Source of the DNA: Streptomyces fildesensis
GTDB taxonomy: Bacteria; Actinomycetota; Actinomycetes; Streptomycetales; Streptomycetaceae
DNA: 64,000 nt
Reading direction: 5' to 3'
Assembly: GCF_016107395.1 (NCBI RefSeq)
Contig: NZ_JAAIKO010000016.1
Span: 62,001 to 126,000, forward strand
Position 1 is the first letter of the stretch, and every line of letters starts with the position of its first letter. Shown one piece after another: positions 25,061-34,628 of this stretch. The position numbers and the translations under genes were made by a program. The notes beneath the pieces are model-generated. The model was not told the DNA's origin, did no database searches, and saw only the letters and a program-made list of their open reading frames with translations.

Positions 25061-28000
25061 ATGCGTGTTTCTGGAGACATCCCTCCGCGAGACAGCTTCG
25101 TTCCGTGCCATGACGTGGACCGAGCGGTTGCCGCGGATGTGCGGACTCTGCGAGTTGCCGGCACCGCCTTGCAGCCACGGTGTATCGCGCTCGGAAATCT
25201 CGCGATCTCGCTGTACTCCCGTCACCGCTGTCAGGGCGACCGGCAGGATCTGGACACCGCGATAGAGCACTTACGTACGGTGCTCAGACTCCTGCCGCCC
25301 GGTCATCCCGAACAGGACACCGCCCAAGGAAACCTGGCGATGATGCTGGCGGCGCGCGGCACTCGCGGTGATCTGGAGGATGCCGTGGCCCTGTGGCGGC
25401 GCGGGCTTGCGCGGACGCGGCGCGGGAGCCACGAGTGGGCTCTGGCCTGTGGGCAGTTGGCCCAAGGATTGTACGAGATGTTCACCGCCGAGGGCGATGT
25501 GTCGGAGCTGGATGAGGCGGAACGACTCCTCGGCGGAGCGCTGGGACTTCTGCCGCGCACAGGTCGGGGTGACGTTCTGCGCGGCAACTACGCGATCGTG
25601 CTGTCGACCCGGCACCAGGTCGTACGGCCCGACCCCGGAGGTCTCGACCGGGCCATCGGGATTTTTGAGGATCTGATACGGCGCAAGGCTGACCCGTCCG
25701 CCCCGGAACTTCCGGGCTGGGCCGCCACCCATCTGGCACAGGCCCTCGTCAACCGCTATACCGACCGCAGTGATCCGGCGGATCTCGCCCGGGCGAGGGA
25801 ACTGGGAAGTCCACCCGATGGATCCACCGTCCCCGGCTCCCGGCTTGCCGCCAGCGCGGCGATCGGAGCGGACATCCAGGCGACGGTCGCGATGTACGAA
25901 TACCTGACGGATGCCCGGCAGGCGGATGTGGACCAGGCAATCCACGATCAGCAGCGAGCTGTCGACCAGAGCGGTGACGATCCTGTCCGGCGCGGGCCCA
26001 CCGTGATCAATCTGGCGACGACCCTGGCCATGCGACATTACGCGCGCAGGGATGCCGCTCCCACGCACCCCTCCGCGGGCTCCGGAGACATCGCCACCGA
26101 TCTGACCCGGGCGCTGGAACTGCTGCGGGGACTCCGCACGGCCGATACGCCGGTACCGTACCGGGGAGGGGCCATGGCGCTGCACGGCATGCTGCTCATG
26201 GACCGCTACATGACCGATCCGGGCCGGTACGCGGCCGACCCGGCCATGGCCGACCAACTCCTCAGCTCCGCACTCGAGTTGCCGATGGACTACCGCAGCA
26301 GGATCGGTGCGAGGCTACGGTTGGCTTACTCCCGACTGGCCATCGCCCATTCCACCGGCGACGCGAACGGCCTGGATGCCGCGGTGGCCCTGATGCGCGG
26401 AGCTGTCAGCGACATACCGCCCCAGTCGCCGCTGCACGCCGGCGCGCTGGGCTGCCTGGCCGACGTGCTGCAGACACGTGCGCAGACGACCGGAATGCCC
26501 GAGCACCAGCGAGAAGGCACCGAACTGTGCCGGGAGATCTGCCGCAACGACGCGGACTCCGATCGGGCCGCGGTGTATCTGGCCGCCAGGGGATGGGCGC
26601 AGTGGGCATGGAGGCGCGGGGCGATGGACGAAGTCGCCGAGGCGGGCCGCATCGCGTTACCGCTGCTGTACGACATCGCCGCGCTCCAACTGGGCCGGGA
26701 GGGCAAGGCCGTACCTCTGCGCCAGGCCGACCGGCTCTCCGCGCGCACGGCGTTCGCCCTTGTCGCGGTGGGCCAGAGCGCCGCGGCCGCGATCGCGCTC
26801 GAGACCGGCCGGGCGCTGATGCTCGGAGAGGTCATGCAGCGCGAACACCCCGATCTGCTCAGCCTGATGGACAGCGACTACCACAATCTCGTATCCCGTT
26901 TCCGCCGGGCGGCGGAACGGTTGACCTCGGTCGAACGCCGATTGCTGTTCGGCCCGCAGGACGCACCGGTGATCGACGGTGCGCGGGAGTCGTACCGGGC
27001 TCGGCTGGACGAGATGGACGACGTCGTCCAGGACATCCGCAGACTGCCGGGCTTCGGGACGTTCCTCCGCCCGCCCGCCCTGGCGGACCTGACGGGCACG
27101 GCCGCATCGTGCCGGAGCACGCTGGTCTACCTGGCGGCCACCGACAGGGGAGGCGTGGCGCTGGTCGTTCCTCGCACCGCGGCCGTTCCCCCCGCCGCAC
27201 GTACGCGCACGGGTCCGGGTACGGAAGTGACGGCTGTCCCGCTTCCCCGGCTGACCACCGACTTCGAGCAGTCGTCGGTGGCGGCTCTCCGCCTCGCCCT
27301 CGAGCGGGACGTCGAGCACGGCGACCGGGACGCAGCAGAACGGTCCATGGACGAACTGACCGGCCGACTGTGGAAGTCGGTGATGGAGCCCGTGGTTCAG
27401 GCGGTCGGATCCGGTACGGACATGGTCCTGATACCCGACGGCCCCCTGGGGACGCTGCCGCTGCATGCCGCCGCATACCCCGACCCCAGCGCGCCGACGG
27501 GGCGGCGCTTCGTCATCGACGACCTGCCGGTGGCCATGGCCCCCAGTGCCCGCACCCTGAGCATCGCGGTGGCCCGCACTCCGGCGCCGGTCCACCGAGT
27601 CCTCGCCGTACGCGATCCACGCCCCAGCAGCGAAGTACTTCTGCCGGGCGCCGTCTCCGAGATCGAGCGGATCCGGGACGTCCTGCCGCCGAGCGTGCGG
27701 GTCCTTGAACTCCACGGCGCCGCGGCCACCCGGCAGGGCGTCCAGCAAGCCCTGGTCGACGTGCAGATCTGCCACTTCGCGTGCCACGCCCACGCGTACC
27801 CCGACCGGCCCCTGGACGGGGGACTGAGCCTGGCCGGCGACGCGTCCCTGACCGTGCGGGACATGTTCGCGATGCCGTCCATCTCCGCCCGGCTGGCGGT
27901 GCTGTCGGCCTGTGACAGCGGCCGGTTCGACGAGACCCTGCCGGAGGAGGTCGTCGGGCTCGCGACGGGCTTCTTCCAGGCAGGCTTTGCAGCGGTCCTC

Positions 28001-28273
28001 GCCGCGCTGTGGCCGCTGGAGGACGCACCGGCCGCCGCGCAGATGGCGCTGACCTACCGGCACTGGCTCAGCGACGGCATGTCACTTCCCGCGGCGGTCC
28101 GCAGTGCCATGGTGTGGATCCGGGACAGCACCAACGGGCAGAAGGCCGCGGCGTTCCCCGAACTCGACTTCGCCCCCGGGGACCCGGCCGCGACGGCTGA
28201 CGCCGAGTGGCTCAGCACCAGGGACCACAGCAGCCCGCTGGTATGGGCCGCCTTCGTCTGCCTGGGGATCTGA
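25061..28273 (+). CDS. TPR-CHAT caspase-like protease
   Basis: The product is 1070 aa. Residues about 40-600 are degenerate TPR-like helical repeats (for example ALGNLAISLYSRH and TAQGNLAMMLAARG, with DLDTAIEHLRTVL). Residues about 740-1065 form a CHAT domain: H909 in CHFACHAHAY and C951 in LSACDSG make the catalytic dyad, and EEVVGLATGFFQAG matches the family. CHAT proteins are caspase-fold proteases, such as the TPR-CHAT protein Csx29 of type III-E CRISPR effectors. It is the first gene of an eight-gene operon and the likely effector. The start is ATG 25061 with a G-rich site. Confidence 0.9.
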   Translation: MRVSGDIPPRDSFVPCHDVDRAVAADVRTLRVAGTALQPRCIALGNLAISLYSRHRCQGDRQDLDTAIEHLRTVLRLLPPGHPEQDTAQGNLAMMLAARGTRGDLEDAVALWRRGLARTRRGSHEWALACGQLAQGLYEMFTAEGDVSELDEAERLLGGALGLLPRTGRGDVLRGNYAIVLSTRHQVVRPDPGGLDRAIGIFEDLIRRKADPSAPELPGWAATHLAQALVNRYTDRSDPADLARARELGSPPDGSTVPGSRLAASAAIGADIQATVAMYEYLTDARQADVDQAIHDQQRAVDQSGDDPVRRGPTVINLATTLAMRHYARRDAAPTHPSAGSGDIATDLTRALELLRGLRTADTPVPYRGGAMALHGMLLMDRYMTDPGRYAADPAMADQLLSSALELPMDYRSRIGARLRLAYSRLAIAHSTGDANGLDAAVALMRGAVSDIPPQSPLHAGALGCLADVLQTRAQTTGMPEHQREGTELCREICRNDADSDRAAVYLAARGWAQWAWRRGAMDEVAEAGRIALPLLYDIAALQLGREGKAVPLRQADRLSARTAFALVAVGQSAAAAIALETGRALMLGEVMQREHPDLLSLMDSDYHNLVSRFRRAAERLTSVERRLLFGPQDAPVIDGARESYRARLDEMDDVVQDIRRLPGFGTFLRPPALADLTGTAASCRSTLVYLAATDRGGVALVVPRTAAVPPAARTRTGPGTEVTAVPLPRLTTDFEQSSVAALRLALERDVEHGDRDAAERSMDELTGRLWKSVMEPVVQAVGSGTDMVLIPDGPLGTLPLHAAAYPDPSAPTGRRFVIDDLPVAMAPSARTLSIAVARTPAPVHRVLAVRDPRPSSEVLLPGAVSEIERIRDVLPPSVRVLELHGAAATRQGVQQALVDVQICHFACHAHAYPDRPLDGGLSLAGDASLTVRDMFAMPSISARLAVLSACDSGRFDETLPEEVVGLATGFFQAGFAAVLAALWPLEDAPAAAQMALTYRHWLSDGMSLPAAVRSAMVWIRDSTNGQKAAAFPELDFAPGDPAATADAEWLSTRDHSSPLVWAAFVCLGI

Positions 28274-28280
28274 GGGACCC

Positions 28281-28940
28281 ATGGACTCGTTGGAGGCACT
28301 GCTCGCCACGCTGCTCGGCATCATGCCCGGGGCCTTGTACACCTGGGAACTGGAGAAGCAGGCGGGTGCGTGGGGCACGGGAGTCTCGGACCGTGTCCTG
28401 CGGTTCCTGGGCGTGTCAGTGCTGTTCCATCTGCTACTCGCTCCGCTGTCGTGGTGGCTGGTCCAGCAGGACCGGCATGGGTCGCTGCGCGCCGGCACCT
28501 TCCCGTGGGAGCTGTGGCCGGCCGTCGCCGTGTATGCCTTGCTGCCGGCTGTGCTCGGCCACGCGGTGGGTGTCGCGACCCGCCGCCGGCGCGCCTGGTC
28601 GCGTTGGCTGACCGGCCCGGCACCCGCCCCGCGCGCCTGGGACCAGGTGTTTTCCCAGGAGGGAAGTATCTGGCTGCGGATCCGGCTGAAGGATCCCGGC
28701 GGTGGGGACGGCGGATGGTTCGCCGGCGCGTTCGCCCCGGCCCGCCGTGGTCCGCATTCCTACGCGTCCGGGTTTCCGCACGACCAGGACCTCTACCTGG
28801 CCGAAACCGTGGAGGTCGACCCGGCGACGGGACGTATCCGCCTGGTGGACGGCCGGCCGAAGTTCCGAGATGTCGGCGTACTGATGCGGTGGGAGGAGAT
28901 CGCCTACGCCGAGGTGATGTCCGGTGAGGGGGAGTTATGA
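28281..28940 (+). CDS. Membrane protein, DUF6338-like
   Basis: The product is 219 aa and starts 7 bp after the CHAT stop. Three N-terminal hydrophobic segments (about 5-20, 40-60, 78-100) include LLGIMPGALYTWELEKQAG. A soluble part follows, with WLRIRLKDPGGG, GWFAGAFAP and DLYLAETVEVD. This matches phage- and defence-associated DUF6338-type proteins as I recall them, whose role is unknown. Its stop overlaps the next start in ATGA. It may localise or sense at the membrane for the CHAT protease. Confidence 0.72.
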   Translation: MDSLEALLATLLGIMPGALYTWELEKQAGAWGTGVSDRVLRFLGVSVLFHLLLAPLSWWLVQQDRHGSLRAGTFPWELWPAVAVYALLPAVLGHAVGVATRRRRAWSRWLTGPAPAPRAWDQVFSQEGSIWLRIRLKDPGGGDGGWFAGAFAPARRGPHSYASGFPHDQDLYLAETVEVDPATGRIRLVDGRPKFRDVGVLMRWEEIAYAEVMSGEGEL

Positions 28941-29149
28941 ACGATGAAGAGACAAGCGGGCCGCCCGTACCCGAGGAGGGGCCCGTACGGCGCCGCCGCG
29001 TGGTGCTCCGACGAGGGGGACACAGCCCCACGGGACCCACGGCGGCGAACATGTCCGGGCTGCCGGCCTCGGTGACCGTATCCGACCCGCCCACGGTGCC
29101 CGCGCCCCAGGCACCCGACGACGCCGACGACGAGGGGTCCGCCACATGA
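28937..29149 (+). CDS. Small 70-aa polar protein of the CHAT operon
   Basis: The product has an acidic start (MNDEETSGPPVPEEG), a basic patch (RRRRVVLRRGG) and a Pro/Ala/Asp-rich tail ending DDADDEGSAT. It overlaps both neighbours in ATGA arrangements, which strongly suggests it is translated. No domain is visible and it is probably disordered. It could be an adaptor, a kinase or CHAT substrate, or a substrate of the radical-SAM protein; none is demonstrated. Confidence 0.7.
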   Translation: MNDEETSGPPVPEEGPVRRRRVVLRRGGHSPTGPTAANMSGLPASVTVSDPPTVPAPQAPDDADDEGSAT

Positions 29150-31050
29150 CCACCGGCGCCCGGGCTCCGCTCCTGGCCAAGGACTCCGGCCAGGGCGATC
29201 CCGCAGACGGCGACCGCTACGCGGGGCGCCATGTGCCCGCTTGGCTCCGGGAGACCAGCACCTGTTTCCTGACCAATCCGCAGCTTGTGCTGTACGGCAA
29301 CATCCGCGACCGCTATCTGGTGCCCGACCAGGCGTCCTGGCGACTGCCCGACGTCCGGGAGGCCCTGTGGTGGCTGATGGAACCGCTGGGCTATCGCTTC
29401 CTGCTGGTCGCCGATCCCGTCGACGGACTTCAGGTGCTGCCCTCCGGTGACGAAGCGGTCCTGGAGAGCGCCACGGCGCTGGCCGGAGTCTCGCTCGGCA
29501 ACGGCAGGCCCCTGAGTCTGGACAGCCTCCTGGGTGTGGTGCGCGCCGTGGCCGGCAGCAAGGACACCAAGGTCGGCATCATGGTCGACTACGCCTCGCG
29601 CCTGGTACGTGACGTCCGCCAGCTTTCCCCGGAGGAACACTACTTCTTCGCCGCGTGCGAGAAGCTTTCCCACACCTCGCAGCCGGTGCGGCTGCCGGAC
29701 CGCCAGGCGACCCCGCGCTACAACCCGGTGCTGTGGGTGGCGAACAACGACCGGGACCTCCCGGCCTGGTTCACCGCCGACTCGATGGCGGTGCGGCGGA
29801 TCGCCGTGCCGCTTCCTGACCTCGGGGACCGCAAGATGGCCGCCGAACTGCTCTCCCAGGGGCTCGCCTCGCAGCTGCCCGGCGGCAGCGCCCCGGACGA
29901 CATCGCCTACCGGTTCGCCGAGCAGACCGAGTCCCTGACCATCCGCAGCATGATGGAGATCGTCCGGCTGGCACGTACCAGCGAAGGCGCTGTCGACTCG
30001 ATCGAGGCAGCGGCACGCTGCTACCGGGTGGGGATCTCCGACAACCCGTGGAGCAAGCCTTTCCTGCGGGAGCGCCTCAACACCGCCGCCGAGCGGATCG
30101 GGAGACGGGTCCGCGGCCAGGACGAGGCCATCGGGCAGTCCGTCGACATCATCATCCGCTCCGTCATGGGACTTTCGGGTGCGCAGGCCGCCTCGAACGC
30201 CTCAAGACCGCGCGGGGTGCTGTTCTTCGCCGGGCCCACCGGGGTGGGGAAGACCGAACTGGCGAAGTCGCTGACCGAGCTGATCTTCGGGGACGAGCGG
30301 GCCTACATCCGCTTCGACATGACCGAGTTCTCCGAAGAACACTCCGCGGCGCGGCTGATCGGTGCTCCCCCCGGGTACATCGGCCACGACGCGGGCGGTG
30401 AACTCACCAACTCCGTCCGCGAGCGGCCGTTCAGCCTCATCCTCTTCGACGAGATCGAGAAGGCCCACCCGCGGATCCTGGACAAGTTCCTGCAGATCCT
30501 GGACGACGGCAGGCTCACCGACAGCACCGGCTCCACGGTGTACTTCTCCGAAGCCGTCCTGGTGTTCACCTCCAACCTCGGAATGTCCGTGATCGACGAG
30601 CGGGGCATGCCGGTGCAGAACGTCACCCCCGATGACACCCGAGAGGACCTCGTCAGCCGGATCTCCGCGGCCGTCAAGGAGCACATCGCGGAGGAGCTGA
30701 ACCGTCCGGAACTGCTCAACCGGCTGGGCGACAACATCGTGGTGTTCAACTTCATCGACCCCGTCGCCGCCCAGGAGATCTTCGACCAGCTCATCCAGCG
30801 CATCTGCACCCTGGTGGAGAAGGAGCGGAAGGTGAAGCTGACCCTCGCCCCCGAAGCCCGGCAGACGCTGTTGGCAGCCGCCACGGCGGACATCGCCTTC
30901 GGCGGCCGGGGCATCGGGTCGGTGCTCGAGATGGCGCTGATCAATCCGCTGGCCCGGGCCTTGTTCGCGCAGGGCTACCATCTGGCGCCCGAGCAGTGCA
31001 TCACCGACGTCGCGCGCCGTTCGGCAGGCTGGCAGGTGACGCTGCGATGA
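29146..31050 (+). CDS. AAA+ ATPase with degenerate N-terminal and ClpB-like C-terminal module
   Basis: The product is 634 aa. The N-terminal module (about 40-290, NPQLVLYGNIRDRYL) lacks a Walker A motif and looks like an inactive AAA fold. The C-terminal module resembles ClpB/ClpA D2: Walker A GPTGVGKT (363-370), pore loop GAPPGYIGHDAGG (407-419), Walker B LILFDE (431-436), sensor-1 TSN (475-477), NRPELLNRL with a finger arginine, and sensor-2 GGRGI. A substrate-threading or remodelling motor is likely. It is coupled by ATGA overlaps to both neighbours. Confidence 0.9.
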   Translation: MTTGARAPLLAKDSGQGDPADGDRYAGRHVPAWLRETSTCFLTNPQLVLYGNIRDRYLVPDQASWRLPDVREALWWLMEPLGYRFLLVADPVDGLQVLPSGDEAVLESATALAGVSLGNGRPLSLDSLLGVVRAVAGSKDTKVGIMVDYASRLVRDVRQLSPEEHYFFAACEKLSHTSQPVRLPDRQATPRYNPVLWVANNDRDLPAWFTADSMAVRRIAVPLPDLGDRKMAAELLSQGLASQLPGGSAPDDIAYRFAEQTESLTIRSMMEIVRLARTSEGAVDSIEAAARCYRVGISDNPWSKPFLRERLNTAAERIGRRVRGQDEAIGQSVDIIIRSVMGLSGAQAASNASRPRGVLFFAGPTGVGKTELAKSLTELIFGDERAYIRFDMTEFSEEHSAARLIGAPPGYIGHDAGGELTNSVRERPFSLILFDEIEKAHPRILDKFLQILDDGRLTDSTGSTVYFSEAVLVFTSNLGMSVIDERGMPVQNVTPDDTREDLVSRISAAVKEHIAEELNRPELLNRLGDNIVVFNFIDPVAAQEIFDQLIQRICTLVEKERKVKLTLAPEARQTLLAAATADIAFGGRGIGSVLEMALINPLARALFAQGYHLAPEQCITDVARRSAGWQVTLR

Positions 31051-33338
31051 CCACACCGCGGGACCCTCGCGAGGCGCTGCGGACCCGGCTGGAGAACACA
31101 CCGCAGGTCCCCGCCGAGGCGCTGCGTACGCGCCTGGAACCGGGACCTTCGGAGCCGTCCGCCGAACCGGAGATGCTCACCGTCCTTCCGAGACAACTGG
31201 CTGCCCGCTTCCGGCTGCTGAGTGAACTCCCGGCCGCGGGAGCGGAAGCGAACCTGATGGTCGTCGCGGACGACCAGGGTCGTGAACTCGTCGCGAAGAT
31301 CTACCGGCGCAGCGGCCAGCAGGCGTCGCGCCAGGTGTGGGCTGAGATCCCACGGCTGGCCAACCCCTATATCGTGCGGGTGCTGGAGACCGGTGAGGCT
31401 GGGCAGCGCGACTTCGAACTGATGGAGTACGTCCGCGGCGGCAACCTCGCTCAGTTCGTGGGACACACCGCAGTTGGCGACCCAGCGGCGCTGGTCACCG
31501 AGATGGTGCGACAGATCTCCTCGGCGCTGTCCGCCCTGCATGGCGTCGGCATCATCCACCAGGACCTGAAACCGGAGAACGTTCTCGTCCGGTCCCGCAG
31601 CCCCTTGGACCTCGCGCTCTCCGACTTCGGCGTGAGCAGGGTGCTCGATCAGACCCGGGCCGAGGCCACGGCCGCGGGGACCCTGGCCTATCTCGCCCCC
31701 GAACTGCTGCTGAGCAGCGGCGGCCAGACCTCGCGAGCCCGCGACTGGTGGGCACTGGGCATGATGGCCCGCGAACTCCTCTTGGGCCAGAGGCCTTTCG
31801 AGGACATGGTCAAGCCGGCCATCGACGCCGCTGTCATGCTCCGCGGCATCGACCTTGACGGCGTGACCGATCCCCGTCTGCGGATGCTGTGCGCCGGCCT
31901 GCTCACCCGTGATCCCGAAGACCGGTGGGGCGCCTCCCAGGTCGAAAGCTGGCTCGCCGGTGGAAGCCCCGTGGTCGCCTACACCGCACCGCCCGCCGGA
32001 CCGCACCGCACCAAGGACACCCTGCCCCTGGTCCTGCGCTCGGTCCGCTACACCACGCCGGAAGACCTGGCCACCGCCTTGTGCGAGAAGGATGTGTGGA
32101 ACGCGGCGGCCCGCAGCTACTTCACCGGCATGGGGCCCGCCCACCAGCCGTCCGAGGGATGGCGCGCGCTGCGTAGGTGGCTCCGACAGTTCGACGACCC
32201 CGACCAGTACGACGTGGAGGAGCTGCAGGACCTCGTCGATCACCAGCTCACCGACCCGTCCCTGGGTCCTGATGCGCGGGTCCTCCGGCTGCTCCGCACG
32301 CTCGCTCCGCAGACCCCGGCCATGTGCCGCGGACTGCGCATCGACCGCGAAAACCTCCTGGTGATCGCCCGGCACGCTCTGGCCGCACCGACCGCCGCCG
32401 ACGACAACCTCCAACTCGTCGAGGCCCTGTGGCACCAGAACCTCCTGGCGGAACTGTCGGCCTGCCCGGCATCCTCCGAACTCGGCCGCATCAACACCGC
32501 CTGGCACGCGGACCACCAAAGCAGCGGGCAGGTACTCGGGGGACTGCGGCAGTCGGTTCCCCCGGCCGCCCAGCAGACGCTGTCGGCCGCACCGGACGCC
32601 CGCACGGTGCTCGCTCCGCTGCTGTGTCTGCTCCTGGGCACCCAGGAGGATGCCACCGGGCTGTGGATGCAACTCGACCAGGTCTCCACCAGGACGGCCG
32701 CCGTCGGCTGGTTCACCGTCGCCCGCGGACAGGCCGGCGGCGGTCATGGGGCGCTGGTCGCGCTGCGCCAACTCGTTCCGGCCGCGCTCGCCGAGACCGA
32801 GCAGACCGAGCGGCGGATCGCCGCGGCCGAAGCCACCCGCCGCGCGCAGGCAGCCCACTGGGCGTATCTGGAGACCCAACGGACCTCCACCGACGCGGTG
32901 TCAGCGGCCACCGTACGAGCGGTGGGATCGCTGGCCCTGTACGGGCTGGGCATGGTGGTCCTGGCCATGCTTGGTGCCCAGGCCTTCGACACCGCCGAAA
33001 CAGCGCTGCCCAGCCTGGTCATCGGGGTGGTCATGCTTCTGATCCAGATCGTGCTGGAGGTCGCCCTGGCACGGGAAGTCGGCGCGGAGTACGCCCGCGG
33101 ATACACCCTCTTCAGCCAGGCGGGCAGCGGATTCCGCCGCGCAGGCCAGCACAGAGGCGCCGGTTACGGCTGCCTCGTCATCATCCTCGCGCCCGTCGTC
33201 CTGTCCGTGCTCGTCACCATCCCCGCCGTGATCTACGCGGTGCTGCTGACCTATCACCTGCGGTCCCTGTCACGAAGACGAGCGCTGTGGAGGGGCCGCT
33301 ACGCCGCGGCGTACGCCAGGGTCGTGAGCCAGCGATGA
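31047..33338 (+). CDS. Membrane-tethered Ser/Thr protein kinase
   Basis: The product is 763 aa. The kinase domain (about 55-325) has K84 in LVAKIYRR, the catalytic loop HQDLKPEN (171-178, Gln replacing Arg of HRD), D193 of DFG, and APELLL. A long helical region follows. Two hydrophobic hairpins are at about 630-680 and 705-740, so the kinase is anchored to the membrane. The N-terminal tail repeats EALRTRLE at 9-16 and 24-31, a motif also found in the FHA protein of the operon. It is probably active and signals to the other members. Confidence 0.9.
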   Translation: MTTPRDPREALRTRLENTPQVPAEALRTRLEPGPSEPSAEPEMLTVLPRQLAARFRLLSELPAAGAEANLMVVADDQGRELVAKIYRRSGQQASRQVWAEIPRLANPYIVRVLETGEAGQRDFELMEYVRGGNLAQFVGHTAVGDPAALVTEMVRQISSALSALHGVGIIHQDLKPENVLVRSRSPLDLALSDFGVSRVLDQTRAEATAAGTLAYLAPELLLSSGGQTSRARDWWALGMMARELLLGQRPFEDMVKPAIDAAVMLRGIDLDGVTDPRLRMLCAGLLTRDPEDRWGASQVESWLAGGSPVVAYTAPPAGPHRTKDTLPLVLRSVRYTTPEDLATALCEKDVWNAAARSYFTGMGPAHQPSEGWRALRRWLRQFDDPDQYDVEELQDLVDHQLTDPSLGPDARVLRLLRTLAPQTPAMCRGLRIDRENLLVIARHALAAPTAADDNLQLVEALWHQNLLAELSACPASSELGRINTAWHADHQSSGQVLGGLRQSVPPAAQQTLSAAPDARTVLAPLLCLLLGTQEDATGLWMQLDQVSTRTAAVGWFTVARGQAGGGHGALVALRQLVPAALAETEQTERRIAAAEATRRAQAAHWAYLETQRTSTDAVSAATVRAVGSLALYGLGMVVLAMLGAQAFDTAETALPSLVIGVVMLLIQIVLEVALAREVGAEYARGYTLFSQAGSGFRRAGQHRGAGYGCLVIILAPVVLSVLVTIPAVIYAVLLTYHLRSLSRRRALWRGRYAAAYARVVSQR

Positions 33339-34627
33339 GCGGAGGGTCCGTGATTGGCCTCGCGGCGCCGCTGGCAGTCGGCGCCGTTCTGGGATACGCC
33401 GCAGGCGCGGCGGTATCGGTCGCCCTGAGCGCAGGGCTGACAGCGGTGGGCGCGACCATGGAACGGCGTCAGCACCACTGGGACCAGCAGCGGTGCGCGG
33501 AGGCCGTCTGGGAGGAGGCCGTCGCCGAAGTGCTCGCCCGCAACGCCCGGATCGAGGTGACCGGCGCAGCCCTGAGCGCCTACGGGCACCTGCCGCATCG
33601 GCTGCCGGGGCCACTGGCACTGTCTCGCCAGCAGATCCACGAACTGCGCGCCTGGTGCGCGGCAGCGGACCAGGCCCTGGCCGTGGCGGAGAACCTGCTG
33701 ATGGAGCAGGACGCCCGGCAAGCCGCCGCCTGGCTGACAACCGGACCGGCCCAAGGGGAACGTCCGGCTCCCGCGGCACCCCACCCCGCCACCGGGCCCG
33801 CCCGCGACCGCCACCGCAACGAGCATGCCGTAGACCCCGCGGCCGATGAACGTGAATCCGCGGTACGGGCCGTACGCCGTCTGCCGCCGGCGGTGCCCCA
33901 TGCGGAACGCCTGCGCATCACGGCGGCAGCGGCTCGCGTATGCGCCGCGACCACGGCCATCGAAGCCCGTAACCGACTGGACGACCTGCGCAGGCGCGTG
34001 GATCTGGCCCGGGCGGAGTCCCAGCGGCGGATGGCAGACGCCCAGGACGCCGCCGCGTTCCTCCAGGTCCTCAGCCACGTCCAGGACCAGGAGGCCGCTC
34101 CGCTGCGGGAAACCCTTCAGGCGGTCGTACGCGCCGAACAACCCCTGGAATCTGCCCTGCGCCAGGCGGCCGTGCACTGGGCGGAGACGGTACGCGACGT
34201 CGCGGAACAGCACCACGTACGGCAGGTACTCATCGAGTCGCTGCAGGAGATGGGCTATGAGGTCTCCGGGGACTTCTCCACCGTCACCGTCGAGCAGGGG
34301 GCGTTCGCCGTTTCCCATGCGTCCTGGCGTGAACACGAGGTCCGCATGGTCCTTGATGACGACAGTCGTGAGCTGCGTGCCGTGGTGGTCCGTACAGGCG
34401 GCACACGGAGTATGAACAGCGCACGCGCCGACGTCGAACGCGAGGAGCAGTGGTGCGGCAGCCTGGAACACCTGCAGAGCCAGCTGGCCGAGCAGGGCGT
34501 GGGTGTGGCCGTCCGTACTCTGACCGTCCCCGGGACACGGCCGACACCCATGACCAACACTCTCAAGACCAGCGACCACGACCAGCAGACCACCGACACC
34601 GGCCATGCAGAGCAGCAAGGACGATGA
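33335..34627 (+). CDS. Membrane-anchored helical protein of the CHAT operon
   Basis: The product is 430 aa and overlaps the kinase stop in ATGA. An N-terminal hydrophobic stretch (GLAAPLAVGAVLGYAAGAA, about 8-40) is followed by long charged helices (about 45-310) with coiled-coil character (RNRLDDLRRRVDLARAESQ). A small alpha/beta part follows (EMGYEVSGDFSTVTVEQGAF to ELRAVVVRTGG). I do not recognise a family. It may scaffold the complex at the membrane. Confidence 0.75.
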   Translation: MSGGSVIGLAAPLAVGAVLGYAAGAAVSVALSAGLTAVGATMERRQHHWDQQRCAEAVWEEAVAEVLARNARIEVTGAALSAYGHLPHRLPGPLALSRQQIHELRAWCAAADQALAVAENLLMEQDARQAAAWLTTGPAQGERPAPAAPHPATGPARDRHRNEHAVDPAADERESAVRAVRRLPPAVPHAERLRITAAAARVCAATTAIEARNRLDDLRRRVDLARAESQRRMADAQDAAAFLQVLSHVQDQEAAPLRETLQAVVRAEQPLESALRQAAVHWAETVRDVAEQHHVRQVLIESLQEMGYEVSGDFSTVTVEQGAFAVSHASWREHEVRMVLDDDSRELRAVVVRTGGTRSMNSARADVEREEQWCGSLEHLQSQLAEQGVGVAVRTLTVPGTRPTPMTNTLKTSDHDQQTTDTGHAEQQGR

Positions 34628-34628
34628 C

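Noticed and set aside
26657..28063. 468-codon minus-strand open frame within the CHAT gene
   Set aside because: Antisense shadow of a strongly supported coding gene.
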